Part shown: piece by piece, positions 1 to 5,581 of the stretch | Layout: every line of letters starts with the position of its first letter | Position numbering within the stretch: the first letter of the stretch is position 1 | Assembly: GCA_031288765.1 (NCBI GenBank) | Contig: JAITQV010000064.1 | Coordinates: 1 to 5,700 of the forward strand | Source: Planctomycetaceae bacterium | GTDB lineage: Bacteria > Planctomycetota > Planctomycetia > Pirellulales > Thermoguttaceae | DNA: 5,700 nucleotides | Direction of reading: 5' to 3' | Made by a program: the position numbers and the translations under genes | Notes under the pieces: generated by a model | The model's input: the letters and a program-made list of their open reading frames with translations, nothing else | What the model was told of the DNA's origin: nothing | Databases searched by the model: none

Positions 1-691
1 CGGATAAATTGTGTAGAATTTTCATACTTTCCTGAAACATTTGGTTTACGACATCTTCCAGAGAGATTCCGTCGGAAACAATTTTTATAGCGTTATCCGG
101 TTCGCGCAAGGCTCCGACAGTTCGGGCAATATCTTGCCGGTCACGTTTGGTAATACTGAGGAAGATTTCATTGACATCTCCTTGTATGCCGGATTCTTGT
201 AATTCAATGAATCGCCGTTTGGCTCGTTCTTCGGGAGTTGCGGTCAGGAAAAACTTGACGGGGGCGTCAGGGAAAACCACCGTTCCTTGATCGCGTCCTT
301 CCGTAACAATCCCCCTGCCGTCTTGGAGTACTAGTTTGGCAATATTGCGTTGGCAAGAGCTCATAAAGGAGCGGATTGACGGGTTATCCGCTACGTAATG
401 TGTTTTTTCGGTAACTTCCGGTGAACGAACCGATTCCGTAATATCTTCGCCGTTGAGAAGTGTTCTTCCTTTTTTTGAGGTAAGCGTAATATCAAACACT
501 AGGCGTTCAATTTGGCTGGGAGCATCCCAATTGACGTGCCGGCGTAATCCAAGCAGGGCGATTGCCCGATACAGGGAACCGGTGTCGAGGTATCCGAAAG
601 TTTTGCCGGAATATTCCGTAAGTGTGTGGGCTAAAAAACATGCCGCCGTACTTTTTCCGGCTCCGGCGGGTCCGTCAATTGTGATAATCAT
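1..691 (-). CDS. cmk: Cytidylate kinase (CMP/dCMP kinase), 3' end cut by window edge
   Basis: Cytoplasmic P-loop kinase that transfers phosphate from ATP to CMP or dCMP in pyrimidine nucleotide recycling. Reading back from 691 gives 230 codons with no stop before the window edge. Cmk proteins are usually about 220-230 aa, so nearly the whole protein is present. The Walker A loop is GPAGAGKST at residues 7-15. LDTGSLYRA (35-43) fits the nucleotide-monophosphate-binding segment. LNGEDIT (79-85) followed by RSPEVT (89-94) is a family signature. EGRDQGTVVFPDAP (131-144) is the strongest match; the Gln at 135 is usually Ile or Met. ERAKRR (155-160) and KRDRQDIAR (182-190) provide the basic LID and catalytic residues. 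The start is supported by AAGGA at 701-705, nine bases upstream, and by a TGATG junction with the preceding small gene, which implies translational coupling. Identification is from motifs and is firm; only the last residues are unseen. Confidence 0.95.
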   Translation of the reverse strand, partial: MIITIDGPAGAGKSTAACFLAHTLTEYSGKTFGYLDTGSLYRAIALLGLRRHVNWDAPSQIERLVFDITLTSKKGRTLLNGEDITESVRSPEVTEKTHYVADNPSIRSFMSSCQRNIAKLVLQDGRGIVTEGRDQGTVVFPDAPVKFFLTATPEERAKRRFIELQESGIQGDVNEIFLSITKRDRQDIARTVGALREPDNAIKIVSDGISLEDVVNQMFQESMKILHNLS

Positions 692-948
692 CAGGTGGCA
701 TCCTTAGCGGCATGAATATCGTTGAGGGAGCGTCCGAGTTTCCGCGGGCTGGATGCGGCAGCGGAACCGCCTGAAATCCGGCGTTGCGGAGTTTGGGCGT
801 GCGAGCTATCCTGAAGAAAACTCAGGATTTTATCTTTTGACGATTCTTCGTCGTGGGGCATACCCATTGTTTCGACTGCGTCGGAAACCCCAAGAAGAAC
901 CGAACGTTTTACACCATCACGAACCCATTCAAAAAAATTGAAATTCAT
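691..948 (-). CDS. Small hypothetical protein coupled to cmk
   Basis: An 85-residue protein of unknown function. It is probably real because its stop TGA shares one base with the cmk ATG (TGATG) and it has a good Shine-Dalgarno sequence (AAAGGA, about seven bases before ATG). The N-terminal third is amphipathic and ordered-looking (residues 5-26, including VRDGVKRSVLLGVSDAVE). It has no signal peptide and no clear membrane span. Residues 33-45 are acidic then helical (DEESSKDKILSFL). Residues 50-70 are rich in Ser, Ala, Gly, Arg and Pro and are probably disordered. The tail ends in a basic short motif, RKLGRSLNDI (69-78). No catalytic motif is visible. From general familiarity, short proteins of this form seem to accompany planctomycete genes, but I cannot confirm this without a search. 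A role linked to Cmk is inference from the coupling alone. Confidence 0.72.
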   Translation of the reverse strand: MNFNFFEWVRDGVKRSVLLGVSDAVETMGMPHDEESSKDKILSFLQDSSHAQTPQRRISGGSAAASSPRKLGRSLNDIHAAKDAT

Positions 949-963
949 AGAAGAATCCTTTCT

Positions 964-990
964 TGCATAGAATTATGGAATTATTTTCAA
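964..990 (-). promoter_or_regulatory. Weak candidate promoter for the small gene and cmk
   Basis: On the minus strand TTGAAA (990-985) lies 15 bases upstream of TATGCA (969-964), which is placed just before the Shine-Dalgarno of the small gene. The spacing is short and the -10 is a poor match, so this is only a candidate. The rest of 949-1140 shows no gene and no other clear signal. Confidence 0.2.
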
Positions 991-1140
991 AACATCGCGA
1001 ACACCAACCGCCGCGATTTTTTCTGACGTGGGGGGAATCATAATGTATTTCGGAATCGCCGTCAAGAGGAAAAAATGACGCTATATCGGGCAAATCCCAA
1101 CCCGTTTTGATTGGAAATCCGTTTGCGGAATTTTCGATAA

Positions 1141-1234
1141 AAGTTTGAAATCATAAGGTAGGCGGGCGTAGGTGAAAACCGTCGGCGGAAAACACTTCGG
1201 CAAGCGAGATTGCCTGACTTGTCCCTACAAACTT
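1141..1234 (+). repeat. Hairpin repeat, copy A, bounded by AAGTTTG/CAAACTT
   Basis: This is one of three copies of a dispersed intergenic repeat in the window. It begins AAGTTTG, continues nine bases later with GGTAGGC, then GGTGAAAACC, which can fold as a three-pair stem closed by a GAAA (GNRA-type) loop, then a GTCGGCGG/TTCGGC stretch. The 94-bp element is closed by an inverted repeat: AAGTTTG at 1141-1147 with CAAACTT at 1228-1234. Just inside, GTAGG can pair with CCTAC. This closing pair is seen only in copy A. Nature unknown: it may be a MITE-like element, a remnant of a structured mobile RNA, or a non-coding RNA. Confidence 0.6.
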
Positions 1235-1263
1235 ATAGACGACAAAAACCTAAAAAACCAATC

Positions 1264-1647
1264 ATGAACCCCAAAAATATCGAAAAATGTTGTTCTACAT
1301 TAACCAATTGCTGTTCTACAATCAGTCATTGCTGTTCTACAATTGGTCGTTGCTGTTCTACAATTGCTCGTTGCTGTTCTACAATTGCTCGTTGCTGTTC
1401 TACAATTGGTCGTTGCTGTTCTACAATTGGTCATTGCTGTTCTACAATTGCTCATTGCTGTTCTACAATTGGTCGTTGCTGTTCTACAATTGGTCATTGT
1501 TGTTCTACAATTGGTCGCTGCTGTTCTACAATTTCGGTATTTTGCACGTCCGAATGCTTCAAAAAGATACAAATTCGCCCAAAATTGCTGCATAATAATA
1601 CAATTCGGTCAAATTTTCCGGCTTTGCTCCGAACAAAACAACCATAG
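1264..1647 (+). CDS. Doubtful Cys-Cys heptapeptide-repeat ORF
   Basis: An ORF of 127 codons from ATG at 1264 to TAG at 1645-1647. After MNPKNIEK it encodes twelve successive heptapeptides of the type CCSTIGR, CCSTIAR, CCSTIGH (residues 10-93), then a basic non-repetitive tail ending ALLRTKQP. A longer version from TTG at 1210 is possible. Against it being a gene: no Shine-Dalgarno precedes the ATG, there is no signal peptide, and a 21-bp period with no stop in the unit leaves every forward frame and at least one reverse frame open. The reading frame may therefore be a by-product of the DNA repeat. In its favour: the heptad keeps both Cys and Ser-Thr invariant in all units, and changes fall in the last three residues. 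I do not recognise a family. Confidence 0.22.
   Translation: MNPKNIEKCCSTLTNCCSTISHCCSTIGRCCSTIARCCSTIARCCSTIGRCCSTIGHCCSTIAHCCSTIGRCCSTIGHCCSTIGRCCSTISVFCTSECFKKIQIRPKLLHNNTIRSNFPALLRTKQP
1291..1533. repeat. Tandem array of 21-bp repeats, 11 full units plus a partial
   Basis: Units start at 1291 and recur exactly every 21 bases to 1521, followed by a partial twelfth (1522-1533). Each reads TGTTCTACAATTGG followed by TCGTTGC, with no spacers and no length changes. The first 11 bases are almost invariant. Variation is concentrated at two positions: G or C in the GGT/GCT step, and G or A in CGT/CAT, giving four main unit types. Most units carry the palindrome CAATTG. The first and last units are the most diverged, as expected for an array that expands from the middle. 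It lies in intergenic DNA between two copies of a hairpin repeat. Confidence 0.97.
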
Positions 1648-1680
1648 TAGTTAATAGTTTATAGTGAATAGTTATTAGTG
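1648..1680. repeat. Short heptamer tandem repeat (TAGTTAA-like)
   Basis: Four full heptamers and a partial fifth: TAGTTAA, TAGTTTA, TAGTGAA, TAGTTAT, TAGTG. AT-rich, stop codons in most frames, and placed between the 21-bp array and hairpin repeat copy B. Such low-complexity heptamers are a common kind of bacterial intergenic repeat; no function is evident. Confidence 0.85.
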
Positions 1681-1707
1681 GAGGACGCAAGCGGAATTTT
1701 TTTCTAA

Positions 1708-1792
1708 AAGTATGTCAACACAAGGTAGGCAATCGTTGGGTGAAAGCCCCTCGCCAAACGATTGCGTCGGTGATAGCCGACTGAAAATTCAG
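1708..1792 (+). repeat. Hairpin repeat, copy B, with three consecutive stems
   Basis: It matches copy C at 33 of 38 aligned positions from its start (AAGTATGTCAACA, then GGTAGGC and GGGTGAAA) and copy A more loosely. Three stems can be drawn in a row. GCAATCGTT (1729-1737) pairs with AACGATTGC (1757-1765), nine perfect pairs; the enclosed GGGT-GAAA-GCCC forms a GNRA-type tetraloop. GTCGG (1766-1770) pairs with CCGAC (1777-1781). CTGAA pairs with TTCAG (1781-1792). This is more structure than chance would give and suggests a folded RNA or a palindromic mobile remnant. The GGTGAAAGCC and GTGATAGCC strings recall domain I of bacterial group II introns, but no reverse transcriptase ORF is present, so that is only a guess. 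Confidence 0.65.
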
Positions 1793-1961
1793 AGGTTTGT
1801 CCTTTCAGCCCTCGTTTCTAAACCGAATACCTTAAAATTATGAACCGTTTAATTTTTAAGGTAGATACGCCGTTCAGAGAGGTAAACACACCATGCGGAG
1901 GAGTCTCTGCGTCGCATATTTGGGCAAATGTGCCGTATTGGTTATTTTGTTTGGATTGTTC
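1793..1961. other. Intergenic DNA with no recognisable feature
   Basis: AT-rich sequence between hairpin repeat copy B and the CGCGGAA-type palindrome. A forward ORF beginning ATG at 1840 crosses it, but that ORF has no Shine-Dalgarno and its second half consists of repeat sequence, so I do not call a gene. Confidence 0.5.
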
Positions 1962-2055
1962 TTTTAACACGGAAGACGCAGAAAAGGACGCGGAAAACTA
2001 CAGAACTATAACTTCTGCTTTATTCCGCAAAATTTCAGCGCGTTCCGCGTTAAAA
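1962..2055. repeat. Long imperfect palindrome of CGCGGAA-type repeats
   Basis: TTTTAACACGGAA (1962-1974) is matched by TTCCGCGTTAAAA (2043-2055), 12 of 13 complementary, bounding 94 bp. Inside, further arms pair: GCAGAA with TTCTGC, and CAGAA with TTCTG around a short central loop. The left arm has near-tandem steps (ACGGAAGACGC, GGACGCGGAAAAC). The reverse complement of 2023-2084 also aligns along its whole length to 5582-5643, so part of this element is a second copy of the one at the right edge. It probably belongs to a dispersed intergenic repeat family; mobility or function is unknown. Confidence 0.6.
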
Positions 2056-2089
2056 AACAAAGGACTGAATAGATACAAAATATTCCTTT
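2052..2089 (-). terminator. Weak candidate intrinsic terminator of the large gene
   Basis: On the minus strand AAAGGA (2089-2084), overlapping the stop codon by one base, can pair with TCCTTT (2064-2059), followed after one G by six T (2057-2052). The loop is about 19 bases and the stem only six pairs, so it is weak, but the position and T-run fit. Confidence 0.3.
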
Positions 2090-5000
2090 TATTCTAATGT
2101 CGATTTAACGGGTTGTCCGTTGCGTTGGGCTTCGAGAGTTTCCAGCTCGAACGCGCCGTAAAAGTCGGCGTTGTTGTCCAGCCAAAGAGCAATCGCCCGA
2201 TATTCCGCCGGAGTTAACGAAACATCATAATGCCCCTTCTTCAGCAACTTCCAAAGCGGTGAAGCATTGGCGCCGAATTGTCCGGGAAATGTTCGCGCCG
2301 TCGTAAACGAATTCCACGCGCTGCCGTTAGACGGTAACGGATCCATCAACTCAGGAAATGCCTTTTGATATTTTCCCTTGTAAACAAAAACATACGGACG
2401 TAATTTAATATACGATTCAAAAAAGTGCGCCGTCAAATTTGAAACAGGTTTGCCGCGTCCCAATCGGAACGTTTTACCCGCATCCGCTTCTTTTTCGTGA
2501 CAGGAAACACAATGTTTATCCCAAACCGGTTGAACAAGCGCCGGATAATTGAACGGATTGGAGCCGGTCATTTCGGGGCGAATTACGGACGCGGGTTTGC
2601 GGAATGCGGCAGGATAAACGGTTGGTTTGGCGGTACTTCGCCGGCGACCTTCATGGCAGCCGAGACACGTCAACGTTTCACCCGGTTTGACATACGTTGC
2701 GCTTCGCATCGTTTGAACCGCAACTCCCTCCTCGTCCAACACCTGAAAATACACCGGAACATCCGTCGGCAACTCAAACCGGACACTGCCGTCCGAATTA
2801 ACCGGAACAGTTCCCAGAACTTTTCGCGCGCCCGTCTCATTTCCGTAACCAATCCAGGGAACATTGGCATTCGGCGTCGTTTTGGGCAAAACCTGAACAA
2901 CACGCAACTCCTTAATTTTCGTTCCCGCCGGAAACGGACGGTTTGTTTCATAAACATTGGTTATGCCGACAATTCCCGTATCGGGAAGTTTTTCGTCCGC
3001 AACGGAATTTGTTACGGCGGGCGGAAAACCGACCAATGTCTGATGCGGAATAACCGGCGGTATTGTTCGCGGTTTCAGGGCAATCGGAGATTGACACGAA
3101 ATTGCCGGATCACGGTAAAGCAGAATCTTGTTACCGAAAGAATCCAACAGATAAATTCCGTAATTATTCGCATGTCCTTTGTTCATTCCGCTAAACGAAT
3201 CATAAACGACAAGATAAAAATCTTCGCTGATCGGAAACGGCTGACCGTAATTTGCGGAATCGGGACTATGCGTACGATTTTCGACTTCGGGAAAAGGCTG
3301 TTCGGGCGTAACACGCCGCAACGGCGCCATCGGGTCGCTGCCTTCTTCGTCGTCGGGAACATTCGGGTCAAGCAAAATAACGGAACCAAAATATTGCGTG
3401 TGATGTCCTTGCGCCGTTCCGATTAGTTTATGCGAATCGGGAATTGGTCGAAATGATGTTTCAAAATGCGGGCGGGAACCTTCCTCTTCCGAATAATTCC
3501 CCTGAACCGCACGCGGATCACGCCCGTCAGGATACGTAATCCAAGGATGATGCGCCTGATTAAAACCGCGATCAACATAATCCCAACGCGTATAAACAAT
3601 CATTCCGTTCCGGTCAATCATCGGCGCCCACTCATTTGTTTCGTGCGGACTAAGCATCACAATATCGTTACCGTCGGGCAGCATCGAATGAAGCGTGTAA
3701 CTCGGACACGGACGCGCATGACAACGACCAAAACCGCCGCGCCGTTCCGAAATAAACACAATCCGCCCATTCGGTAAATAACACGGGTCAATATCATTCC
3801 AATGTCCGTCCGTTAATTGTACAAGATTGGAACCGTCGGCGCCGACTTCAAAAAGATGATAACAATTATTTTCCGTCCAGATATAAGAATGGCGTTGTTC
3901 CGAAGTATCGGCGGCGGCGAACAGAATTTTCGTAGCGTCAAACGAAAGCGCCGGCGCAAGATAACCCCATGTTGCGTCAAGTTTTTTTCCTGTCGGACGT
4001 TTTTCGCTGTGAACGGCACTGTGATCGGTACGGTGATCGGTACTGTGATCGGTACTGTGAACGGCGCTATGTTCGAGCAGATTTTTAACGGTACGTTTTT
4101 TCGGATCAAAAGCATTTTCAAGAACAAAAAGTCCGCCGCCGGAAACAGCATGAAAACCGAAAAATTGATCAACCATGTGATTACCTTGTTTTTCCGGTTC
4201 GGGGTTGTAATGCCGTTTGATGAATACGATATTTGAAAAATCAAGCAGCGGATTCTGCAACGCAATCTTTTCACGCAGCGCAACAATTTCGGCAAACAGT
4301 TTTACCGTATTATTATGTTCCGTAATATTTGTATTGGATTGTTCGAGGCGTTCCAGTTCTTTTGTTTCGTTTTCAAATTTCGGAGCGTTGGGCAGATTTT
4401 TGAGAAAGGCGAGCAATGCTTTGGTTCGGCGTAAAACGACATCAACCGGATTTTTGTCACCGGGCAAAAAAGTTGCGTCGGGTCGTAATGCTTGAGCGGC
4501 GCGTTTGGGGTTGATGCTTTTTTTCAGTTCCTGCTGAAGCGTAAAGTATTCGCAGGCGGTTTCGTCGGTTCGTTCAATAATATTTCCGTTGTTGTCACGG
4601 ATATGGATGGTCGGCATAATTGTTTGGATATTTGTGAAACCGTTGTGTTCGTATTCGATTTTGGCGTCAGCCCAATCGGTGTGGTCGTGAGCGTAACCTT
4701 CGGGACCGGTATCGGCGACAAGGCGGATTTGCCGGTTATCCGCCTGAAACGGAATTTCGCAACGTTTTGCCGGTTGTCCGCCGGTCATAAAACCGCTGCG
4801 CCAAACTTGTTTATTATCGAGAAAGACAATAAATTCGGCATGACCGTTTTTACCGACTTCGTCGTCGATGCCGACCATTGCGGTGAATTGTCCTTTGGAT
4901 TGTGAGAGGTTAAAGACGATTTCGCCCGGCGCGTGATGTCCGACACCGCGAGCGAATTTTTGTCCGCCGATGGAAAGCGGATTGCCGTCGACTGATTTTT

Positions 5001-5136
5001 TCGACATTGTTTTTTGCCAGCCGCAGGTTGTTTGTGTTAAGTTGAGTTGGTCGAGAAACACTTCATCGGCAAAATTCCGCGAAAGAAAACCCGCCAACAC
5101 CAAAACGACCGCTGAAAAAAATACAAAATGTTTCAT
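2089..5136 (-). CDS. Exported NPCBM / hydrazine-synthase-alpha-like diheme cytochrome protein
   Basis: A 1015-residue secreted protein of unknown reaction. Residues 1-23 form a Sec signal peptide (MKH, hydrophobic 4-18, likely cleavage after NFA). Residues 24-163 are an NPCBM domain, with GVGHHAPGEIVF (64-75), VGIDDEVGKNG (88-98) and DHTDWADAKI (151-160). A Glu/Lys/Asn-rich helical linker (about 200-290) follows. From 291 the protein follows the planctomycete family related to hydrazine synthase alpha: NPLLDFSNIVFIKR (295-308), HMVDQFFGF (320-328), then TolB-like beta-propeller blades about 390-680 with LTDGHWNDIDPCYLPNGRI (441-459), SPHETNEW (496-503), YTRWDYVDRG (515-524), HHPWITYPDGRDPRA (529-543) and YGIYLLDSFGNK (659-670). 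A beta segment (740-820, VLGTVPVNSDGS) leads to two c-heme motifs, CLGCH (824-828) and CVSCH (876-880). The end has KKGHYD (967-972), where His969 is a possible ligand, and WLDNNADFYG. The start is supported by AAGGA eight bases before ATG. It stands alone with its own promoter. Hydrazine synthase itself needs beta and gamma subunits, which are absent here, so hydrazine synthesis is not implied. Codon bias shifts inside the gene, and a His-rich repeat interrupts residues 357-376. Confidence 0.93.
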   Translation of the reverse strand: MKHFVFFSAVVLVLAGFLSRNFADEVFLDQLNLTQTTCGWQKTMSKKSVDGNPLSIGGQKFARGVGHHAPGEIVFNLSQSKGQFTAMVGIDDEVGKNGHAEFIVFLDNKQVWRSGFMTGGQPAKRCEIPFQADNRQIRLVADTGPEGYAHDHTDWADAKIEYEHNGFTNIQTIMPTIHIRDNNGNIIERTDETACEYFTLQQELKKSINPKRAAQALRPDATFLPGDKNPVDVVLRRTKALLAFLKNLPNAPKFENETKELERLEQSNTNITEHNNTVKLFAEIVALREKIALQNPLLDFSNIVFIKRHYNPEPEKQGNHMVDQFFGFHAVSGGGLFVLENAFDPKKRTVKNLLEHSAVHSTDHSTDHRTDHSAVHSEKRPTGKKLDATWGYLAPALSFDATKILFAAADTSEQRHSYIWTENNCYHLFEVGADGSNLVQLTDGHWNDIDPCYLPNGRIVFISERRGGFGRCHARPCPSYTLHSMLPDGNDIVMLSPHETNEWAPMIDRNGMIVYTRWDYVDRGFNQAHHPWITYPDGRDPRAVQGNYSEEEGSRPHFETSFRPIPDSHKLIGTAQGHHTQYFGSVILLDPNVPDDEEGSDPMAPLRRVTPEQPFPEVENRTHSPDSANYGQPFPISEDFYLVVYDSFSGMNKGHANNYGIYLLDSFGNKILLYRDPAISCQSPIALKPRTIPPVIPHQTLVGFPPAVTNSVADEKLPDTGIVGITNVYETNRPFPAGTKIKELRVVQVLPKTTPNANVPWIGYGNETGARKVLGTVPVNSDGSVRFELPTDVPVYFQVLDEEGVAVQTMRSATYVKPGETLTCLGCHEGRRRSTAKPTVYPAAFRKPASVIRPEMTGSNPFNYPALVQPVWDKHCVSCHEKEADAGKTFRLGRGKPVSNLTAHFFESYIKLRPYVFVYKGKYQKAFPELMDPLPSNGSAWNSFTTARTFPGQFGANASPLWKLLKKGHYDVSLTPAEYRAIALWLDNNADFYGAFELETLEAQRNGQPVKSTLE
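4009..4068 (-). repeat. In-frame 12-bp minisatellite encoding a His-rich loop
   Basis: Five perfect-length 12-bp units on the plus strand (GTGATCGGTACT type; the outer two are GTGAACGGC variants). On the coding strand they give SAVH, STDH, STDH, RTDH, SAVH at residues 357-376, next to His356 and followed by Ser377. The units lie in the short linker between the HMVDQFFGF segment and the first propeller blade. The outer units keep AV while the inner ones have TD, which looks like expansion of a central unit by slippage. Six His spaced every four residues could bind metal, but this is inference. Confidence 0.95.
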
Positions 5137-5196
5137 AATGTAATTCCTTTTAATAAATGAAGTTAAAAACTGTTAAACAATTGACGTTTTGTTTTG

Positions 5197-5224
5197 ATAA
5201 TATTCAATCAAACCGATTTGTCAA
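5197..5224 (-). promoter_or_regulatory. Likely sigma70-type promoter of the large gene
   Basis: On the minus strand a perfect TTGACA (5224-5219) is followed after 16 bases by TATTAT (5202-5197), one change from TATAAT. A start near 5190 would give a leader of about 50 nt, ending in the Shine-Dalgarno at 5149-5145. A second TTGACA lies nine bases further upstream. Planctomycete promoters are poorly characterised, so this rests on the general bacterial consensus. Confidence 0.55.
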
Positions 5225-5227
5225 ATC
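5215..5227. promoter_or_regulatory. Operator-like palindrome over the -35 box
   Basis: GATTTG-T-CAAATC is a perfect 6+1+6 inverted repeat that fully covers the predicted -35 hexamer of the large gene. A dimeric regulator bound here would block RNA polymerase. No regulator gene is in the window, and a palindrome this short can occur by chance. Confidence 0.35.
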
Positions 5228-5335
5228 TGTCAAAACCGAATACGAATTTTTATTATAACAAAGCGGATTTAAAATTCCATACTGTCGAAAATTAAAAATC
5301 CGTGTAACTTTTCTCAAACATTGACATTAATATTA

Positions 5336-5395
5336 CGGCAGATGTTTTGCCGAAGGTTTTTCACCCACCATTGCCTACTTTTTGTTGACAAACTT
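5336..5395 (-). repeat. Hairpin repeat, copy C
   Basis: Read on the minus strand it begins AAGTTTGTCAACA, then AGTAGGC, GGGTGAAAAACC and TTCGGC, matching copy B closely at its start and copy A in the same order and spacing. GGT and ACC can pair around a GAAAA loop, and CGGCA pairs with TGCCG at the end (5336-5352). It points toward the large gene but lies upstream of that gene's predicted promoter, so it is probably not part of its leader. Confidence 0.65.
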
Positions 5396-5447
5396 CTGTA
5401 GGTTACGCTTTGTTTCATCACCGGATCGGATAGTAGTATTGCCCTAT

Positions 5448-5529
5448 GCCCTGCAAGGGCGATAGAACTTAGCCCGCCGCAACGCGGCGGGTTAATGTCC
5501 ATAAAATACATCAAACGCCCTGAAAGGGC
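5448..5529. repeat. Cluster of three GC-rich palindromes (REP-like)
   Basis: Two near-identical hairpins, GCCCTGCAAGGGC (5448-5460) and GCCCTGAAAGGGC (5517-5529), are each followed by a GATAG string. Between them CCCGCCGC-AAC-GCGGCGGG (5473-5491) is a perfect eight-pair stem with a three-base loop. The GC-rich stems stand out from AT-rich surroundings. The form resembles repetitive extragenic palindromes or small non-autonomous elements. A 66-codon minus-strand ORF crosses this block and copy C, but it is made of repeats and is not called. Confidence 0.7.
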
Positions 5530-5581
5530 TGATAGTTAGTCGTGAATATTTTGTGTTGTGGGGAAAATAGAAAAAATTGAT

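Noticed and set aside
1042..1114. Two overlapping 11-codon micro-ORFs joined by ATGA, the second with an AGAGGA before it
   Set aside because: Too short to support coding; most likely chance.
1291..1533. CRISPR array
   Set aside because: Units are contiguous 21-mers with no unique spacers, and no cas genes are present.
1300..1593. Reverse ORF through the 21-bp array (NCRTATT repeats)
   Set aside because: Any frame without a stop in the 21-bp unit stays open along the array; no start signal supports this strand.
1708..1792. Group II intron
   Set aside because: Some strings resemble intron domain I, but no domain V, no intron boundaries and no reverse transcriptase ORF are visible; kept only as a hypothesis for the hairpin repeat.
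1840..2097. Forward ORF of 85 codons starting MNRLIFKVDTP
   Set aside because: No Shine-Dalgarno, and the second half is translated CGCGGAA-type repeat running into the end of the opposite gene; no recognisable protein features.
2497..3426. Forward ORF of 309 codons opposite the large gene
   Set aside because: Composition is Arg/Asn-rich with no domain; it is antisense to a well-conserved coding region, so it is a shadow.
2089..5136. Evidence for anammox metabolism
   Set aside because: Relatives of hydrazine synthase alpha are present in planctomycetes without anammox, and no beta or gamma subunit, hydrazine dehydrogenase or other anammox gene is in view.
5314..5514. Minus-strand ORF of 66 codons
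   Set aside because: It is built from the palindrome cluster and hairpin copy C read through, with no ribosome-binding site; typical spurious ORF over repeats.
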